A DNA stretch of 64,000 nt, from positions 1,008,784 through 1,072,783 of the forward strand of contig VWZF01007018.1 in the NCBI GenBank assembly GCA_013396755.1, written 5' to 3'. The first letter of the stretch is position 1. Every line of letters begins with the position of its first letter. Both the position numbers and the translations under genes were made by a program. This document shows, in pieces, positions 1 to 13,400 of this stretch. Below the pieces are notes generated by a model, which worked only from the letters and a program-made list of their open reading frames with translations, made no database searches and was not told the origin of the DNA. This DNA is from Sclerurus mexicanus. Taxonomy: Eukaryota > Chordata > Aves > Passeriformes > Furnariidae.

Positions 1-619
1 ATGAAACCAGTGCTTACAATAGTAATCCACATTTGTTTTTTCAAGTGTTTGTCAAACTCAGTACTTTCAGTTCTGTACCTGGAAGCTCTGAACTGTAGGC
101 TTTATGAAGCTTTTAAAGAAGGGGCAACAACACTTATTTTGGTTTACTTGCTTTTAGTATTTCAGTTTAAATGTGGCTTCTGCCTTAATTCCGTGATTAA
201 CAGTTGTGTAATGATGAATCCAGTCTACCAAGTTAGCTCTGATTACAGACTTCAAAAGCACGTGATGCCTTTTTGGCCCTGATAAAAGTACTTCATATCC
301 TTTGAAAAGTAGAGGCATACCAAGCCTATATGCAGAATTATCTCTTACTGTGCCTAACCTCAGTATACTGATAGGAACCAATTGAGTTAGGTTGTAGATC
401 CTTTTAGTAATTCAATGAAGTCAAAACTGAAGACTTCACAGACACTGTTCAGCAGAATGAGAGCAGTTTGTGGTCATCACTGAATTATATTGACTGGGGG
501 GCTGGGAAGCAGCTTTTGTGTGTGTCATGGGGCTCCAAAGAAGAAACTTTTAATATTCATAACAATTGATTCTCACCACTTCTCTTTGATACAGCATACT
601 GCAGCTATGTTTCTGTAGT

Positions 620-790
620 GTGCAGAACCATAGAATGGTCTGGGTTGGAAGGGACCTTAGAGATCATCTCATTCCAACCCTCCCTCCAAGGACACCTCCC
701 ACTAGACCAGGTTGCTCAGATCCCCAGCCAAACTGGCCTTGAACACTTCCAGGGATGGGGCATCCACAGCTGGCCTATCATTTCTGCCCA
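620..790 (-). mobile_element. CR1 LINE 3' fragment
   Basis: The left edge carries the catagaat-type terminal motif, followed by the GTTGGAAGGGACCTTA block and a 'cacctcccactagaccagg' block. These are typical of the CR1 3' end read on the opposite strand. The copy is 5'-truncated, as usual for CR1. Confidence 0.9.
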
Positions 791-1224
791 GAAATCATCT
801 TCAGTTGCTATCTGTAATTAAGCATTTTAGGTGCTGCTGAGAACCTCCAATACATGAAATATTTGGCTGAAAGCTGCACGAGAACAGGCCTTGTGTCAGG
901 TGAACATATTGTGAGTCAGTGCAGAGACAGGTTGAATGCAAAATAATGGAAGGGGAAACTGAAATCAAAGTGGCCATTTGAGAATATTGCAAAAGTGATC
1001 ATTACAGAATCAGAGCTCTGCTTCTCAGTATCAATTTGCTCAAGACCAGTAAGAATGAAAACAACAACCTGTGCATAGTTCCCTGTGTGGTCAAGTGCAC
1101 TGTTAATAAGTATTGACAGAAAAGCATGAATCAGCTCCTGTTAGACTAAGTTTAATAGATCAGACCATCAGTCCAGCTCACTGAGTAAGTAGAGACATTT
1201 TACACAGTCCCTTATTTTTTTACT

Positions 1225-1227
<3 letters not shown>

Positions 1228-1256
<29 letters not shown>
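1228..1256 (+). repeat. 29-base poly(T) tract at the 3' splice site
   Basis: There is an uninterrupted run of T ending 8 bases before the exon that starts at 1265. It serves as the polypyrimidine tract of that acceptor. Long homopolymers are length-unstable and prone to sequencing error. Confidence 0.95.
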
Positions 1257-1260
<4 letters not shown>

Positions 1261-1264
1261 GCAG

Positions 1265-1407
1265 GGGCTGCTCAGAGCAAAGAGTTTGTCTTCCCACCCA
1301 GTAAGGAGCCAGCTTTTGTCACAATCCCAGGAAAAAGCTCCACAGAGCCTTTCTCACTCATTCCAGGCACGTGGACTGTCAGTATAATGGCAGAGGAAGT
1401 CCTCTTG
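1265..1407 (+). CDS. LAMA3: LAMA3 exon 21 (domain IVB)
   Basis: This exon encodes part of domain IVB, with the conserved stretch KEFVFPPSKEPAF. The acceptor is ctggcag/GG and the donor is TTG/gtaaga. It starts with two bases of a split codon and ends in phase 0. The following 1331-base intron shows nothing beyond AT-rich sequence. Confidence 0.9.
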
Positions 1408-4400
1408 GTAAGAAAACAATCGAGGAAAACAAGTACTTGAAGGTTGTCATGATATTACTGCTCTGGAGTTCTTTGCTGAGAAGAACCCTGCAAGAAAGTG
1501 AAATTCAGCACCAGTGAAAAGAATACAATTACGAAAACTTACAGATCTGCCTCTTATTTCATTTTTTTCTTCTCTGATTTTCACCTGTTCTAATTTTTCT
1601 TGTGCTCACAGACTCTATCTGGAATCTGTGCTTTCAAAGGATGAAGTAATATTAACATACAGCACAGTTGAATGAGCATAAATGCTCACAGAAATTCGTA
1701 ATTCTTACGTATCAGATGTTATTTCTAGAGCTCACCTCAGCCAAGGCCTTAGTTTCTTGACAAAGAATCTTGATAAGAATATTGTAAGATGGGCTGCATG
1801 ATGAGCAGGCCATTTTCTGAATGCTTTATCCTCCTTGCTCTTCTTTCACTCGCTGAAAAACTGAAAAATTTTCTAGGAGCAGTTCTAAGAAATTAGTAGA
1901 AGAAGAGAAACTATTTGAGATGATCATTTATAAAAAACCTTAACCATGTATGATCACAAAGACTGAGTTTCTTATGTATACTGAAATTCTTACATATATT
2001 GTATAGGGTTAACAAGTAGCCAGTATCTCTGGTCATTAAGCCTGGTGCTGTGTTGAATTTATGGAATACCACCTCAAGTGTTAGTAAAGAGTTTGTAAAC
2101 GTATTTCTTGTTGGAACTGACAGTACTTATTGTACTGGGTTTTTTTGCTAATACCTTTGAAAAGCATTTTATTAATGATCTGAGCCCATCACATTCTCAC
2201 ATTAACAGTTTTTATAAATAAACTCTAATACATTAATTAAATAGGCAAAGTAGAGCAAAAATATACTGGCTTTTGAAGTACAGCTTAATAGATTACATGG
2301 AATATTTTTACTGAGTCACCTGGGATCCTTGAATCTCCCTTGTGGAGTCACACAGGGTTGAGTTGTGTGTTTGGGGATTGCACTCAAGGATGAATACTGC
2401 AGGCATCTGGCTGTGTGTTTCTCAGCTGCAGGGTGGCTCCTTTCTGAGCACTGTCTTGTACAAGACGTGATGGAAGAGTGGCTTCAGAGATTCCCTACTC
2501 ACAGGGTAACTCCCTTCATCCCATCTTTCTGAAGGAAAAGATTTAGGGAGACACATTCTGATGTTATTGGCCTGTGTAACAACAATAAAAAACCAAACCC
2601 CAAAACCACACGTTGCATATATCCTCTGTAAAAATTATATATAAGTGGTTGGTTTTGTTCACTGTTGTGAGAGTGTGGAGATGTTACTTTTGTCATTTTT
2701 TTGCATGGTCTTGCATTTGTGGTATTCTTTGTTTTTAGGATTACCTGGTGCTGTTACCTATTGATTACTATGAAGCATCCATCTTGCAGATACAAGTTAC
2801 AGAGCCTTGCACATATTTGGGACCTGCTTCAACAGAACAGTCAGTATATATGCTACAGAACAGCATAAACCAGTGCCTTGGTTTATTTTCTTACTATCCT
2901 GCTGCACTTGAAAACAATAATAATCCCGTGTTTTGTTTGTTGTTTTTTGTATAAGCTGCTTGCTCTATCAGCATTTGCCTCTGGGCAGATTTTCCTGTGT
3001 CCTTGGTTCAGAGGCAGCGTATTTCAGACATGGGGGAGAATACAGAAGAATACCTGTGAGACAGCCAACTCTTAATCAACCAGTGATGGCCCATATCAGT
3101 GGAAGAGAGGTCAGATTCCTGCGTGCTAATTGCAGTCCCGTCTGTGCTGTTGACTATAAACCTACCAAACTAAAATGGTTGCAGATTTTCAGCTCAGAAT
3201 TTGCAGATCTGTAACATGTCCCTGAAAAACAGACTCTATGCTAAGGTCTGCCCTTTGTACAGAACTGTGTAAAAGGATAAGTGTAGGCAGATTTATAACT
3301 GTAACCAGAGTGGACGTTCCACTCTGGTAAAAGCATTTGATTAAATAAAATCCCTCTGCTTTAGGCATACTGGCTTATTCAGAAGAAATGACATAATGAT
3401 TTGTCAGCAGAAATAGAGTACATACATCACTCTAAATTAATCTTTTTTCTTAAATAGCTATACTTATGTAAAATATTTCCTTTCCTAAAAAACAAGCAGA
3501 TGCAATTATGCCACTGCTGTAGGTCTTTGAAAGAGAACCATATCTATGAAATGTGAAGTTATACTAGAAGTGTGTTTGGCAAAAATAAGGTATTCTATCA
3601 AGTACATGGTAGTGACATGTAAAATAATTAGGCCCTCTATTACTGCGCTTGGATATTGCTTTTAAAAATATCAAGTGCAACAAGAACACTCACATGCCAC
3701 AGGCTTTGGTGGTTCATCACTGATGCATCTGCAGAATTTTTGCTTCTTATAATTGCAGTGAAGTGAAGGGATCTCTTGGCAGTATTATTTACATGTTTAT
3801 GTGTTTGTAGCCTAAAGAAAGACTGAGGAAAAAAAACAGTTTAAATTTGAAAAGAATTATATAGTCAATTGAAGCAAAAACCTCTTTAACCACAGCACTT
3901 CCCATGCAACTATTTAGAAGTATTTTGCATCAAATATTGTGTTAACCACTTTGTGCAAGTAACCTAAAAGAAAATCTTGATGCTTCTGAAAGTGTCCTTG
4001 TCTGTTTGCTCGAGAAGATGCATTCACTTATTGTAGGAAATCAATATATAGCACTGCTGTAGTAGGAATTCTGTGTTCCTAGAAATATTTTTTTCAGTGG
4101 AGAAGTAAACTTGGTTTTTATATGTTGTTAAAGACATCTTAGAGGTGATGGTGACAATTTTTTAGCATCATTAATGTTTTCCTTCCTTTCTGCTGGAGAG
4201 AAGTAATAAAATACTCATTTCCCCGGGTTATTTTACAGCCTTCCTAGAACTATTATAATGGCAGTTGCTTCTTGAATTTTTTGACTCTTACTAGTGGACA
4301 AAGTGATATTTATAAGCGTTGCTTGCATTCTGCTGGATGTCTTCTGGTGAGACTTCACAGGATTGGACCTGGACTAATGCTGGCCAGTTGTCTCAGAGAG

Positions 4401-7400
4401 CAAGAAATGGGAGCTTCCAGCAAGAAAAGGGAGTGAAAAAATTGACAGCTTTTTTGTTTTTCAATTATTTTGACACAGGTCAATTTAGAGATGACCATAA
4501 ATGTTCCTCAAGTTGGTCGCTATGTTCTGGTTTTTGAATATGCCAATGAAGAGGATCAGTTATACACTCCAGAGGTCCTAATACACAGCCCTGGACCTGT
4601 CACTGAAGGCAGAGTGAGAATATATAGTTGTAAATACAGGTAAGAATTTCTGAAGTAACTACTAGAAGTTTACATAAGCTTTTGGGATATAATTGTTCTT
4701 CTTATATATTGGAATCCATTTTAGTATGTGGATTGTTCAAATCATAGGGTGATTTAAAAGCAAATACATGATTCTGTGGATTTGGGGCAGATTTTTATTT
4801 CTCTTTGTGCAATCAGCTCATTAAATATTGCTATTGCTTCAGTGAACTGTTTTCCTATGCAAAGGCTTACTTTTTTATATACGTTCACAAATCCTTATAA
4901 AGTATTAATCTCCGAGTCCAGTGGAAGAGCATCACCATTGGCTGCAGTGGCCTGCACTGTTTTTAGTTACAGGACTTTGGCTACAAAAAATGTAGCAGCC
5001 AATTTTACAAGATTATTCCCACCATTTCTAACAAGATCTGCTGAAGCAGAAGTATAAAGGTCTCTGAAATTCTGAGTGTAGCCATCCTCTGGCTGTTAGG
5101 CTTGTAGGCAAGGTCTTCAGCCAAACACTTCTTTATCCTTGTTGACTGATGAGGTTACTGCAGATATTTCTGCACAAGCGATTTTGCCTGTCCTGAGTGA
5201 GATTGTCTTTAACACTTGAGCACTTCAGCTTATTTTGAGCCCTTGGGAGAGCCTGCCCATTGCCAAGGGATAACAGGCATGCATCTGTTTTTCCCATGAA
5301 CCAAGTGTTTGGCAGAATGAAGGCACAGGGATATTCAGGATGAAACTGCTGGGTAAGAAAAACCATTTTCATCAGCATGTTTGTGACACAGAGCAGAGCT
5401 ATGTGAAGCAGTGACCTTGTCAGGTTATTTCTGGGGAAAGCTTTATTTATTTATTTTAGCTTGCTATGTAACACTTTGAGCCCCAAACTGCATGCTGTGA
5501 ATCTTTCATTCTATTGTTTGGGGTTTTTTCCAAACAAATTTTATGGGCTAATTTTGAACATACTTGGTTGTTCATATGACACATTAAGAACTTGGTCATT
5601 AAAACACAGAGGAAGCCCTTACTACTTTAACGTAGCAATGCAGCAGATCCCTTCTGTGGCTGTACTGCATGGAGTGAATGGTCGCATTGCAAATAAGCTG
5701 CTGTGTCATCTTTCCTAAGCAGGACGGTACAAGTCTCTTCTGATAAAAAATAAATCAAGAATGACATAGTGAGGTACAGTGCAGATAAGAGTAGCTTGTA
5801 GCATCTGGAATACATTGTGCCAGGCCTTCTTACGAGCTTGATTATTGCCAATAAAACATTGTAAGAAAAGAAAACATTGCAAGCATCCAGCAAATATATT
5901 TTTCTGCTGTTAAATGTTCTTTGACCTGAACTGCCCTTATTTCTAATCTGTGCTTGAAATGAGTGAAACTTCCACATCCTCTGGCTTGTAGAGGAGAAAT
6001 AGAGAAGCAGTTATGTGGCGATTACAGCTTCTCACCCATGGCATACTGGCTGGCCTACCTGAGGAGAAGTGCAGAAGAAAGAAAAGAAGTCAGAGCCTTG
6101 TATGACTTCTCTTTAGCAAAAGAGAGCTTTTGGCAAGTTGCAGAGATCATGCTCCCTGAAAAAGGCAGAGTTCAAAGGCTTTTGCAAGACTCTTAGTATA
6201 TATTTGTCTTTACCAAAGATATGCAGCCAACTGGAGGTAGTCCATAAGGGGCAAACTTACATTTTTTTCAGTTCTATTAAGTAGTATCTCAGTATCTTTC
6301 TAAAATCAAGACTTGCCCAGCTGCCACTGTGTGAGCAAGAGCTGCTGATCCACATCATCAGTGGCAGATGACAGTAGTGGAAAGCAGCAGCTGGTGTGTA
6401 CTGGGACCTCGGGGAGCATGGTCCAGGCACACAGTATTAGTTACACACCATGTAACACAGCATGGAAACCTCTGCAGATAGCAGGTATATGTATCTGACT
6501 GTCCACGTCCTACTTAAACCAGTAGCTCAAATGGATATCTGAGCTGAGGTCTGGAGGCTTCAGCTCTGGGTAGGACAACCCAGAGGTTGGACAAGCAGTG
6601 TTTTATACATGGTAATTCCATTGTCTCACTAACGAGGATCCTGTATGGTCCCCAGTGGCCTAAGGTAGGTTAGTTATGATGCAGCAGGATGGCTAGGTAC
6701 CAGTGGTGCAGCTAGCCAAAAGCCAGGCAATGAACCTAAATGACAGCCTAAATAATGTGGCAGTGCCAGCAGGCTGATCCTTAATCCTGCTTTCTGTTTT
6801 AGTTTCCTTTGTCGCAGCGTTGTAGTTGATGACAGGAATCGCATTGCAGCTTATGACCTCCTAGCAGACACAAAGATACATATTAAGGCATCATCAATTA
6901 ATTTTCTTTTGGTAAGTTGCCATTTTCTTTTCCTTTTTGTAATACTTGTGCCCTGAGTGAGTAAAGAGAGTTACTTGTCTCCCTATGTTCACATTCTGTA
7001 AGGTACTGTTTGAAATTATTAGATACTTGAATAGATATGCTTTGTATATACCCAGAGTATATATGCTGAGGCAAACTTACGAGTTTCAAAGATAAAGAGA
7101 ACTTCGCCTTTATTAGCAAGGTTTTTTCCAACTCTCTTGTGCTTTATTTCAGTTCCTCTTCCTCTTCTACAAATTAACTTTAAATTAAAAATATTCTGAT
7201 AGCTTTTATACTTAATCTTTCATTTTCTTTCCTTATCTTTAACTTTTTCTAAATCCTCAAAACCCATGTGGGAGTTCCCTGTGTCTCTTACAAAATTCAA
7301 GTAATAATGTATTTATTTCAGGTAATAAATGCATTCATTAGTCATATAGCTCTTAGATATTTTGAATAAAAAGCCTTCACTGACCTCTTTTGGCCACACC

Positions 7401-10400
7401 AGGAATACACTTTTCTGTACACTGAATTTTCTGTGTTGTTTCTCTCTTCCATTTTAGAAACACAAGGTTTGTTGAAATCTAGAGTTCAAACCCAGCTAAT
7501 AACAGAGAGTAGTTTTGTGGAACTGTTAGGACTAGCAGCTGATACATGCTTTGTTCATTATGTAAAAGAGTGCTCAGTATGAAATACTATTCAGATTGTC
7601 TGTTAGCTCTCTGCAGCAATGGCTGTGCCAACAAGATCCACATCCAAAAGGCAGTGACATTGTTAGTCTGTATCTCTACATGTGGAAGTCGCTTGTGCTA
7701 AGAATCTCTATTTTTATTTATGAATTCTAGTTTTAATTCTCTGAATAACTTGCCGCAAGATGAATACTCTCCTGAGATACAGGGAATAATTCCTCATGTT
7801 AATTGTAGAGACTGAACTTAGCAGAAGATAGGAGGAAGGGGGAAGAGAAGAGCTTGTGATGTACAGACACTAATTACGAAGTCAATGTTGGCAGCACTGG
7901 AGTTAAAAGACCCTTGTGTGACCCCGTCATGGAGCCCAGAGAGGCAGAGGGGAACCACCCTGTCTAAATAAGGAGGAAATGACCACATTTTGCCCTAACT
8001 TTTAGTAGCTCATAAAGCACCATTCAAAGTTTCAGGCTGAAGCCCTGTGGGTCATTACACGCAGGACAGGAAAAGTATTAGCAGCCCAGAAAAAGGGATT
8101 TTTAGCACTCTGTCCTTTAGAGGTTTCTAGTCACTGTTCACTACTGCTAAAACACAGACTGAGCTCCCTTAGGACCTGCTTCCAAACTGAATTACTTTGC
8201 ATATTAATGAATTCCTCCTGTGCAGTTTTTATTGTCATTAATACTTGGTGCTGGCTATCTTACTGCTTATCAGACATTTTTATCTCTTTTTCAAGTAGTT
8301 CATGCACAAGTTCTGTAACTCACAAGCCTTCGCATAATCCTTACCACCATAGCTACAGCAGGACTACCACAGATTCATTTGTTCATGTCTAGTTTTGGTT
8401 TACAAAAAAAAAAAAAAAAATTAATATGAGGTCTCGTTTCTTTTGAAACGAGTTCTGAATCTATTTGGAGAAATCCTGATGTCATTGAAACTCATTTCTA
8501 TGGCCTTTGTGCAAGCAAGTGTTTGTGCCTGTGTTTGAGAAAGTCTGGGAATTCCCTCAGGGTCCAAAAGTTTCTAACACCACAGGTGAGGGCTTTTCCC
8601 TCCCACCTCTGTAACATTCCTTGTCTAGCTTCTCATCCTATGCGCTGGTCTTGTGTCTTTCCCACTGCCACACACATACTTATGTTTTAATTACTGAACT
8701 TCTGAACAGCCTTCCTTGAGAAGGACAGAAGAATGCTATTTAACCCTGAGGCGCTGAAGTGCATGGAGGTAAGGGGATCCAGAATCTTGTGGGAGGTCCA
8801 TGACAGAACATGGCTTTGGGCTCAGATCTCCCCATGCTAAAATTAGGCTTCGTCTTTCCCGTTCACGCCTAGCCCTTTTATTTGTGATATTAGTTGTTAA
8901 TTGTACTTTGTGCTTGTTTTTCAGCACAAGGTTTGTATTATATCAGCTGAAGAATTTTCTCCAGAATATGTGGATCCTGAAGTGCAATGCATAGCTGCTT
9001 ACAGGAGTACCCGTGATGGCAGGTAATTTGCTTGGTTTTACCCTTCTTATTACCTGAAGATGACCTTGAAAGGAGAATAATTGGTATTTTAATTCCTTTG
9101 CTTGGCAACTCACAGGCGATTTGTAGGCCACTTTTGCAAAGTAATATTTGTAAAAAAGTTGAAGTGTTAGTGTTAGCCCAGACAGTCTTTGCACAGTGTT
9201 TTCTTAATACCAGCCTCTTCCTGGCCTATCTGAAATAACAAGTGCTGATGTGTTAGAGAATACATGTCTTTCATGTGCCATCCAGTATGATAGTTGTCAG
9301 AGCTGGAGAAACCTTGCTGCTTTTGTGGCCTGAAATGTTTACTGTTCCATATGGAGTTTTCTTCTGCACCTTACTGCCTCAGCTGTCCAAAATGGCTTTA
9401 ATTTGTCATTAAGTAGGGGATGTGACTGCCCCTTTCAGACACAAATCCACCAGCAGCATCAAATTATTCAACATGTAAACCCCCAGTTTACAAACAAGCC
9501 ATTCTCTTGTCCATCTCATCATGGGGCCCTTAGGGTAGATGTGCCCTCATCGTTCACCCCACACAGCAATGCCCGGTGAGCCTTCTCCATTTTAGTTTAT
9601 AGGACCAGTAATTAGAGGACTCCTATACTTCTTGGTTGACCCAGGCAGATGACTCTTCTCTTGCTGTGAAGATCTGAACCTGAACCCTCACTTTCCATGT
9701 GGTCAGGTTTGGATTCCCCAGAGCATTTACTGTGTCCTGTTGAAGCTCTTTCCCTCTCCATCTTTTATTCTTTTGGACAGAGCAGAACTATCACTGCAGT
9801 TGCCAAATTAGGGAGTTCCACATCTCAGTGCCTGTTGTGCTCCCCGGGTTGTCCCTCATGATGCTACTCTTAAGGCTTTCTTCCTACTGATCTGGCAGTG
9901 GGAAGGGCCTCAAAGGAAAAATGTCATTTGCAGGACTTAAGAGGCAAAAAGAGTTGTGACTATGTCTAGTAATTTTCCAGATGGTAGCTTCTAATATAAC
10001 AGTTGAATTGAAATAGAAAGCAGAAAAATCTGGATAGGAAATTGGATAAAAGCATGTGACTGTACTTGACTTCCAAGCATGCATAGCATTGAATCGCAGC
10101 TGTAATTCTTCTGTTTAGTGTTGCCACTGAAAGCAGCTTTCTAAGACTGGAGATACTTGTCCTTGTGCCAAAGGTATTTTGCAAATCTGGGTGTTTATAT
10201 TCTGAGTAAAACAGAGGAAGGAGGCTGGGTGAAAAACGCCATTTAAAATAAAGCCGATGTAGAAACTCGTACCTTTTACTTTGGTTTTGTGTTGTTTTGT
10301 TTTTAAGTTTCACTGTATTTGCACAGTATATTGCATGTTTATGTTCTGTTATTGCTAGCATTTTTGCTTTCCTGAAAGTGTTTAAGTTCACCAAGTAGAG

Positions 10401-13400
10401 TGTTGTCTCAGTTTAACAGTATTATAAGTGGATGCTGCACATGATTTCCCACACAGGCCTGGCAAATACATCTCAGTTCTGGCCCTGAAACATACTTACC
10501 ATTCCAGTTCTGGGCCTGTCTTGAGCAAGGATTAATCATTGTCTATTGAGTACTTAAAAAAGTGAACAAATACTATCAGGAAACCCCCCAAAACGTTTTA
10601 TCCCGCAATCTTGGAAACTTCTTCTCTCAATCAAGTTCCTCAGAATTAAATATGCTAAGGAAGAAATCGTTAAATACAGCAGTCAATGAATAAGGATGCT
10701 TTCAAGGAGTCCTGTTATTTATTTTGGCTCCAATTCTACAAATATTTGAGTGTATACTTAACTTCTAAGTATTTAAGGAGCCCCATTAACTTCAGTGGGA
10801 AAACTTGCATGTTTAAAGGATACGCCTATGTAAATATTTGTAGAACTGAGAATTCAATATTAGTGCAGATTCTGGTGAATGGAACTAACTGGATTAACTA
10901 AAATGGTATTTAATTTTTAACACTCTTCATTCCCTTAAGTTTCCTCTTCCTTAAATCTTTCCATTGAGGCTTAAAGTTAGGGAAATTTTGACTGACTAAG
11001 ATCAGTTAATGTGCACTTTCCCCTTTATAAGTTAAATCTGTATTTCTTGTTTTCAATTACTTTCTGATCATTTACATAAAATCCAAATAGGAACAGGGAT
11101 TATTATTGCATTATTAATTGTAATACAGTCCAATATATTGACTTTTCTGAGCCAACAGTTCTTCCTGTTATGATGCTTAAGAAATTCTCCTGGCCCCAAG
11201 AATAATTGCTGTAATTCTGTGTTTAGTGCAACGTGCATTCCCTCAGTTTATGAAACTCCTCCAGCAGCTTTGGTTTTGGATACATTCAAAGATGGGAAAA
11301 TTTCCGAAGTACAGAAGAATGTGCTCTATGATCCACTCAGTGCCCCTTTACCTGCTGATTCAGTTAAGGGAGTCACCTTGACACCACTACAGGTATCTCA
11401 TATTCTGAAAACTTTGTTTCATAAGTCACGAAGTATGTCCTTGTAAAGTTAAGTAGATGAAACACTGTAAGAGAATCAAAACTGAATGATGTGATACGAT
11501 CAAAATGTCGCAGGCTGAATAAGCCACAGAGACAATATACAGAAAGAAAAAAAAAAACAGCTTCTTTCTAAACCACACAATAGTCTCACAGACTACAGAA
11601 GAATGTTAGATGTGCTTGGCAGGCAAACAGAACATGCAGTTGTAATGCCATGTTCTTTCAGGATACTTAACTTGCTGAGAGATGCTAAACCCCCTCTCTT
11701 TCACTGCAGGTAGGTGGCACTGAGCACAGCTGATAAACCCAAGAATATTTCACAAAACAAATACAATATCAGAGCTGTTCTTATTTCTCCAGAACCAGAT
11801 TACCTTGAGTGGCAGAGTGCCTGACTTGGGCAGATACATATTTGTGGTACATTTCTATCAGCCGGCACACCCGGTGTTCCCTGTGCAAGTCCACGTGGAT
11901 GGAGGACGTGTGTGGTCAGGTAAGGATCTGAATTTGATCTAATCTCTTTCCAGGTTGACCCTGGCTGGATACCAAGTGCCTACCAAAGCCACTCTGTCAC
12001 TCCCCTCCTCAGATGCACAGGGGAGCAAAAATAGAACAAAAGGCTTGTGAGTGGAAATAAGGACGCAGATCACTCACCAGTTACCATCATGGGTAAAACA
12101 GACGTGACTTGGGCAAATTAGCTTAGTTTATTACCAATCAAATCAGAGTAGAGTAATGAGAAATAAACCTCAATCTTCAAACACCTTCCCTCCACCCCTG
12201 TCTTCTTCCCAGGCTCAACTTTACTCCCAGTTTCCTCTAATTTCTCTCCCCAAGCGGTGCAGAGGGACAGGGAGTGGGGGCTGCAGTCGATTCCTCACAC
12301 ATTGCCTCTGCTGCTCTTTCCTCTTGTGTAGGTACCTCCATGGGCTACCACTGGATCTCTGCTCCGCTGTGAACCTCCATGGGCTGCAGGGAAATCTCTG
12401 CTCCAGCACCTGGAGCACCTCCTCCCCCTTCTTCACTGACCTTGGTGTCTGCAGAGTTGTTACTCTCTCACATGCTCTCACTCCTCTCTCTCTGTGTAGT
12501 TGCCATGGTACAGGTTTATTTTCCCCTTTCTTAAATATGTTATCCCAGAAGTGCTACCATGATCAGCCTCAGACTTGGCCAGTGGTGAGTCTGTAGTGGA
12601 GCCAACTGGCATTGGCTACTAGACATGGGGGAAGCTTCTGACAGGTTTTCATGGAACCCACCCCTGCAACCAAAACCCTTCCACACTAACCCAATACTTT
12701 TTTTTTTTTCTTCAAGGTACCTTCAGTGCTTCATTCTGCCCTCATAGGTCTGGCTGTCGGGATCAAGTGATTGCAGAAAACCAGATTGAGCTTGACATTT
12801 CTGAACCCAAGGTCTCTGTTACAGTGACGATACCAGATGGAAGAATGCTAGTTGTGGTACGTTTATTATATAAATGTACTTGAAAATGCTAGTCTCAGTT
12901 TCACTATTCATTTGGAGACAGATGCAAAGATGAAAGCCAAGAGTAATAATATTTTTTAATGTTGCGTTTCAGATTTTTAGGATCTTTTGCACTGCTTTGG
13001 TTTTATTTTTAATTTTTAAGATACTATATACTGTTTTTATTCTACACTGCTTGTAGCATCACAACCCTGAGGGCAACACAGGAAATGTATTTTCCTATTT
13101 TTTTTTGTTAAAATGATGCAGGTTTTGAGAAAATCTGGAATATTGTACAATGAAGCAACATTTAAATGTATAAATGCCTTAGCTTGTGTCTTTTTGTTTT
13201 TCTCTGAAATGTACAATTTAGCTTTCTTGTTGTTTTAAGGAAAATATCTTAGTTGTTCCAGCAGACACCTACAGTTACAAAATGCTTGACAAAAAGACAG
13301 TGGACAAGTCATTTGATTTTATCAGCCAATGTGGAGGAAACAGTTTTTATATTGAGTAAGCATCACTTTCTAAAAACCTGAACGTTGACAACAAGCTGGA

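Larger units (their letters stand above)
1..1264 (+). other. Intron sequence upstream of the first visible exon
   Basis: This is the 3' part of the intron between inferred exons 20 and 21 of LAMA3. Besides a CR1 fragment (620-790) and a 29-base T run directly before the exon, I see no exon or other feature. Short open frames on both strands have no recognisable products. Confidence 0.75.

Noticed and set aside
2844..2971. Alternative junction 2843 to 2972 for exons 22 and 23
   Set aside because: It would drop CLLYQ, which is identical in human. The 2839-2956 junction has a better donor and keeps it, so the alternative is kept only as a point to test.
9966..10394. 142-codon open frame on the minus strand in intron 26
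   Set aside because: No domain, no promoter or splice context, and low-complexity hydrophobic and basic composition. It is consistent with chance.
12156..12596. 146-codon open frame on the plus strand
   Set aside because: It lies inside the LTR-like repeat, which is non-coding. It has no retroviral protein features.
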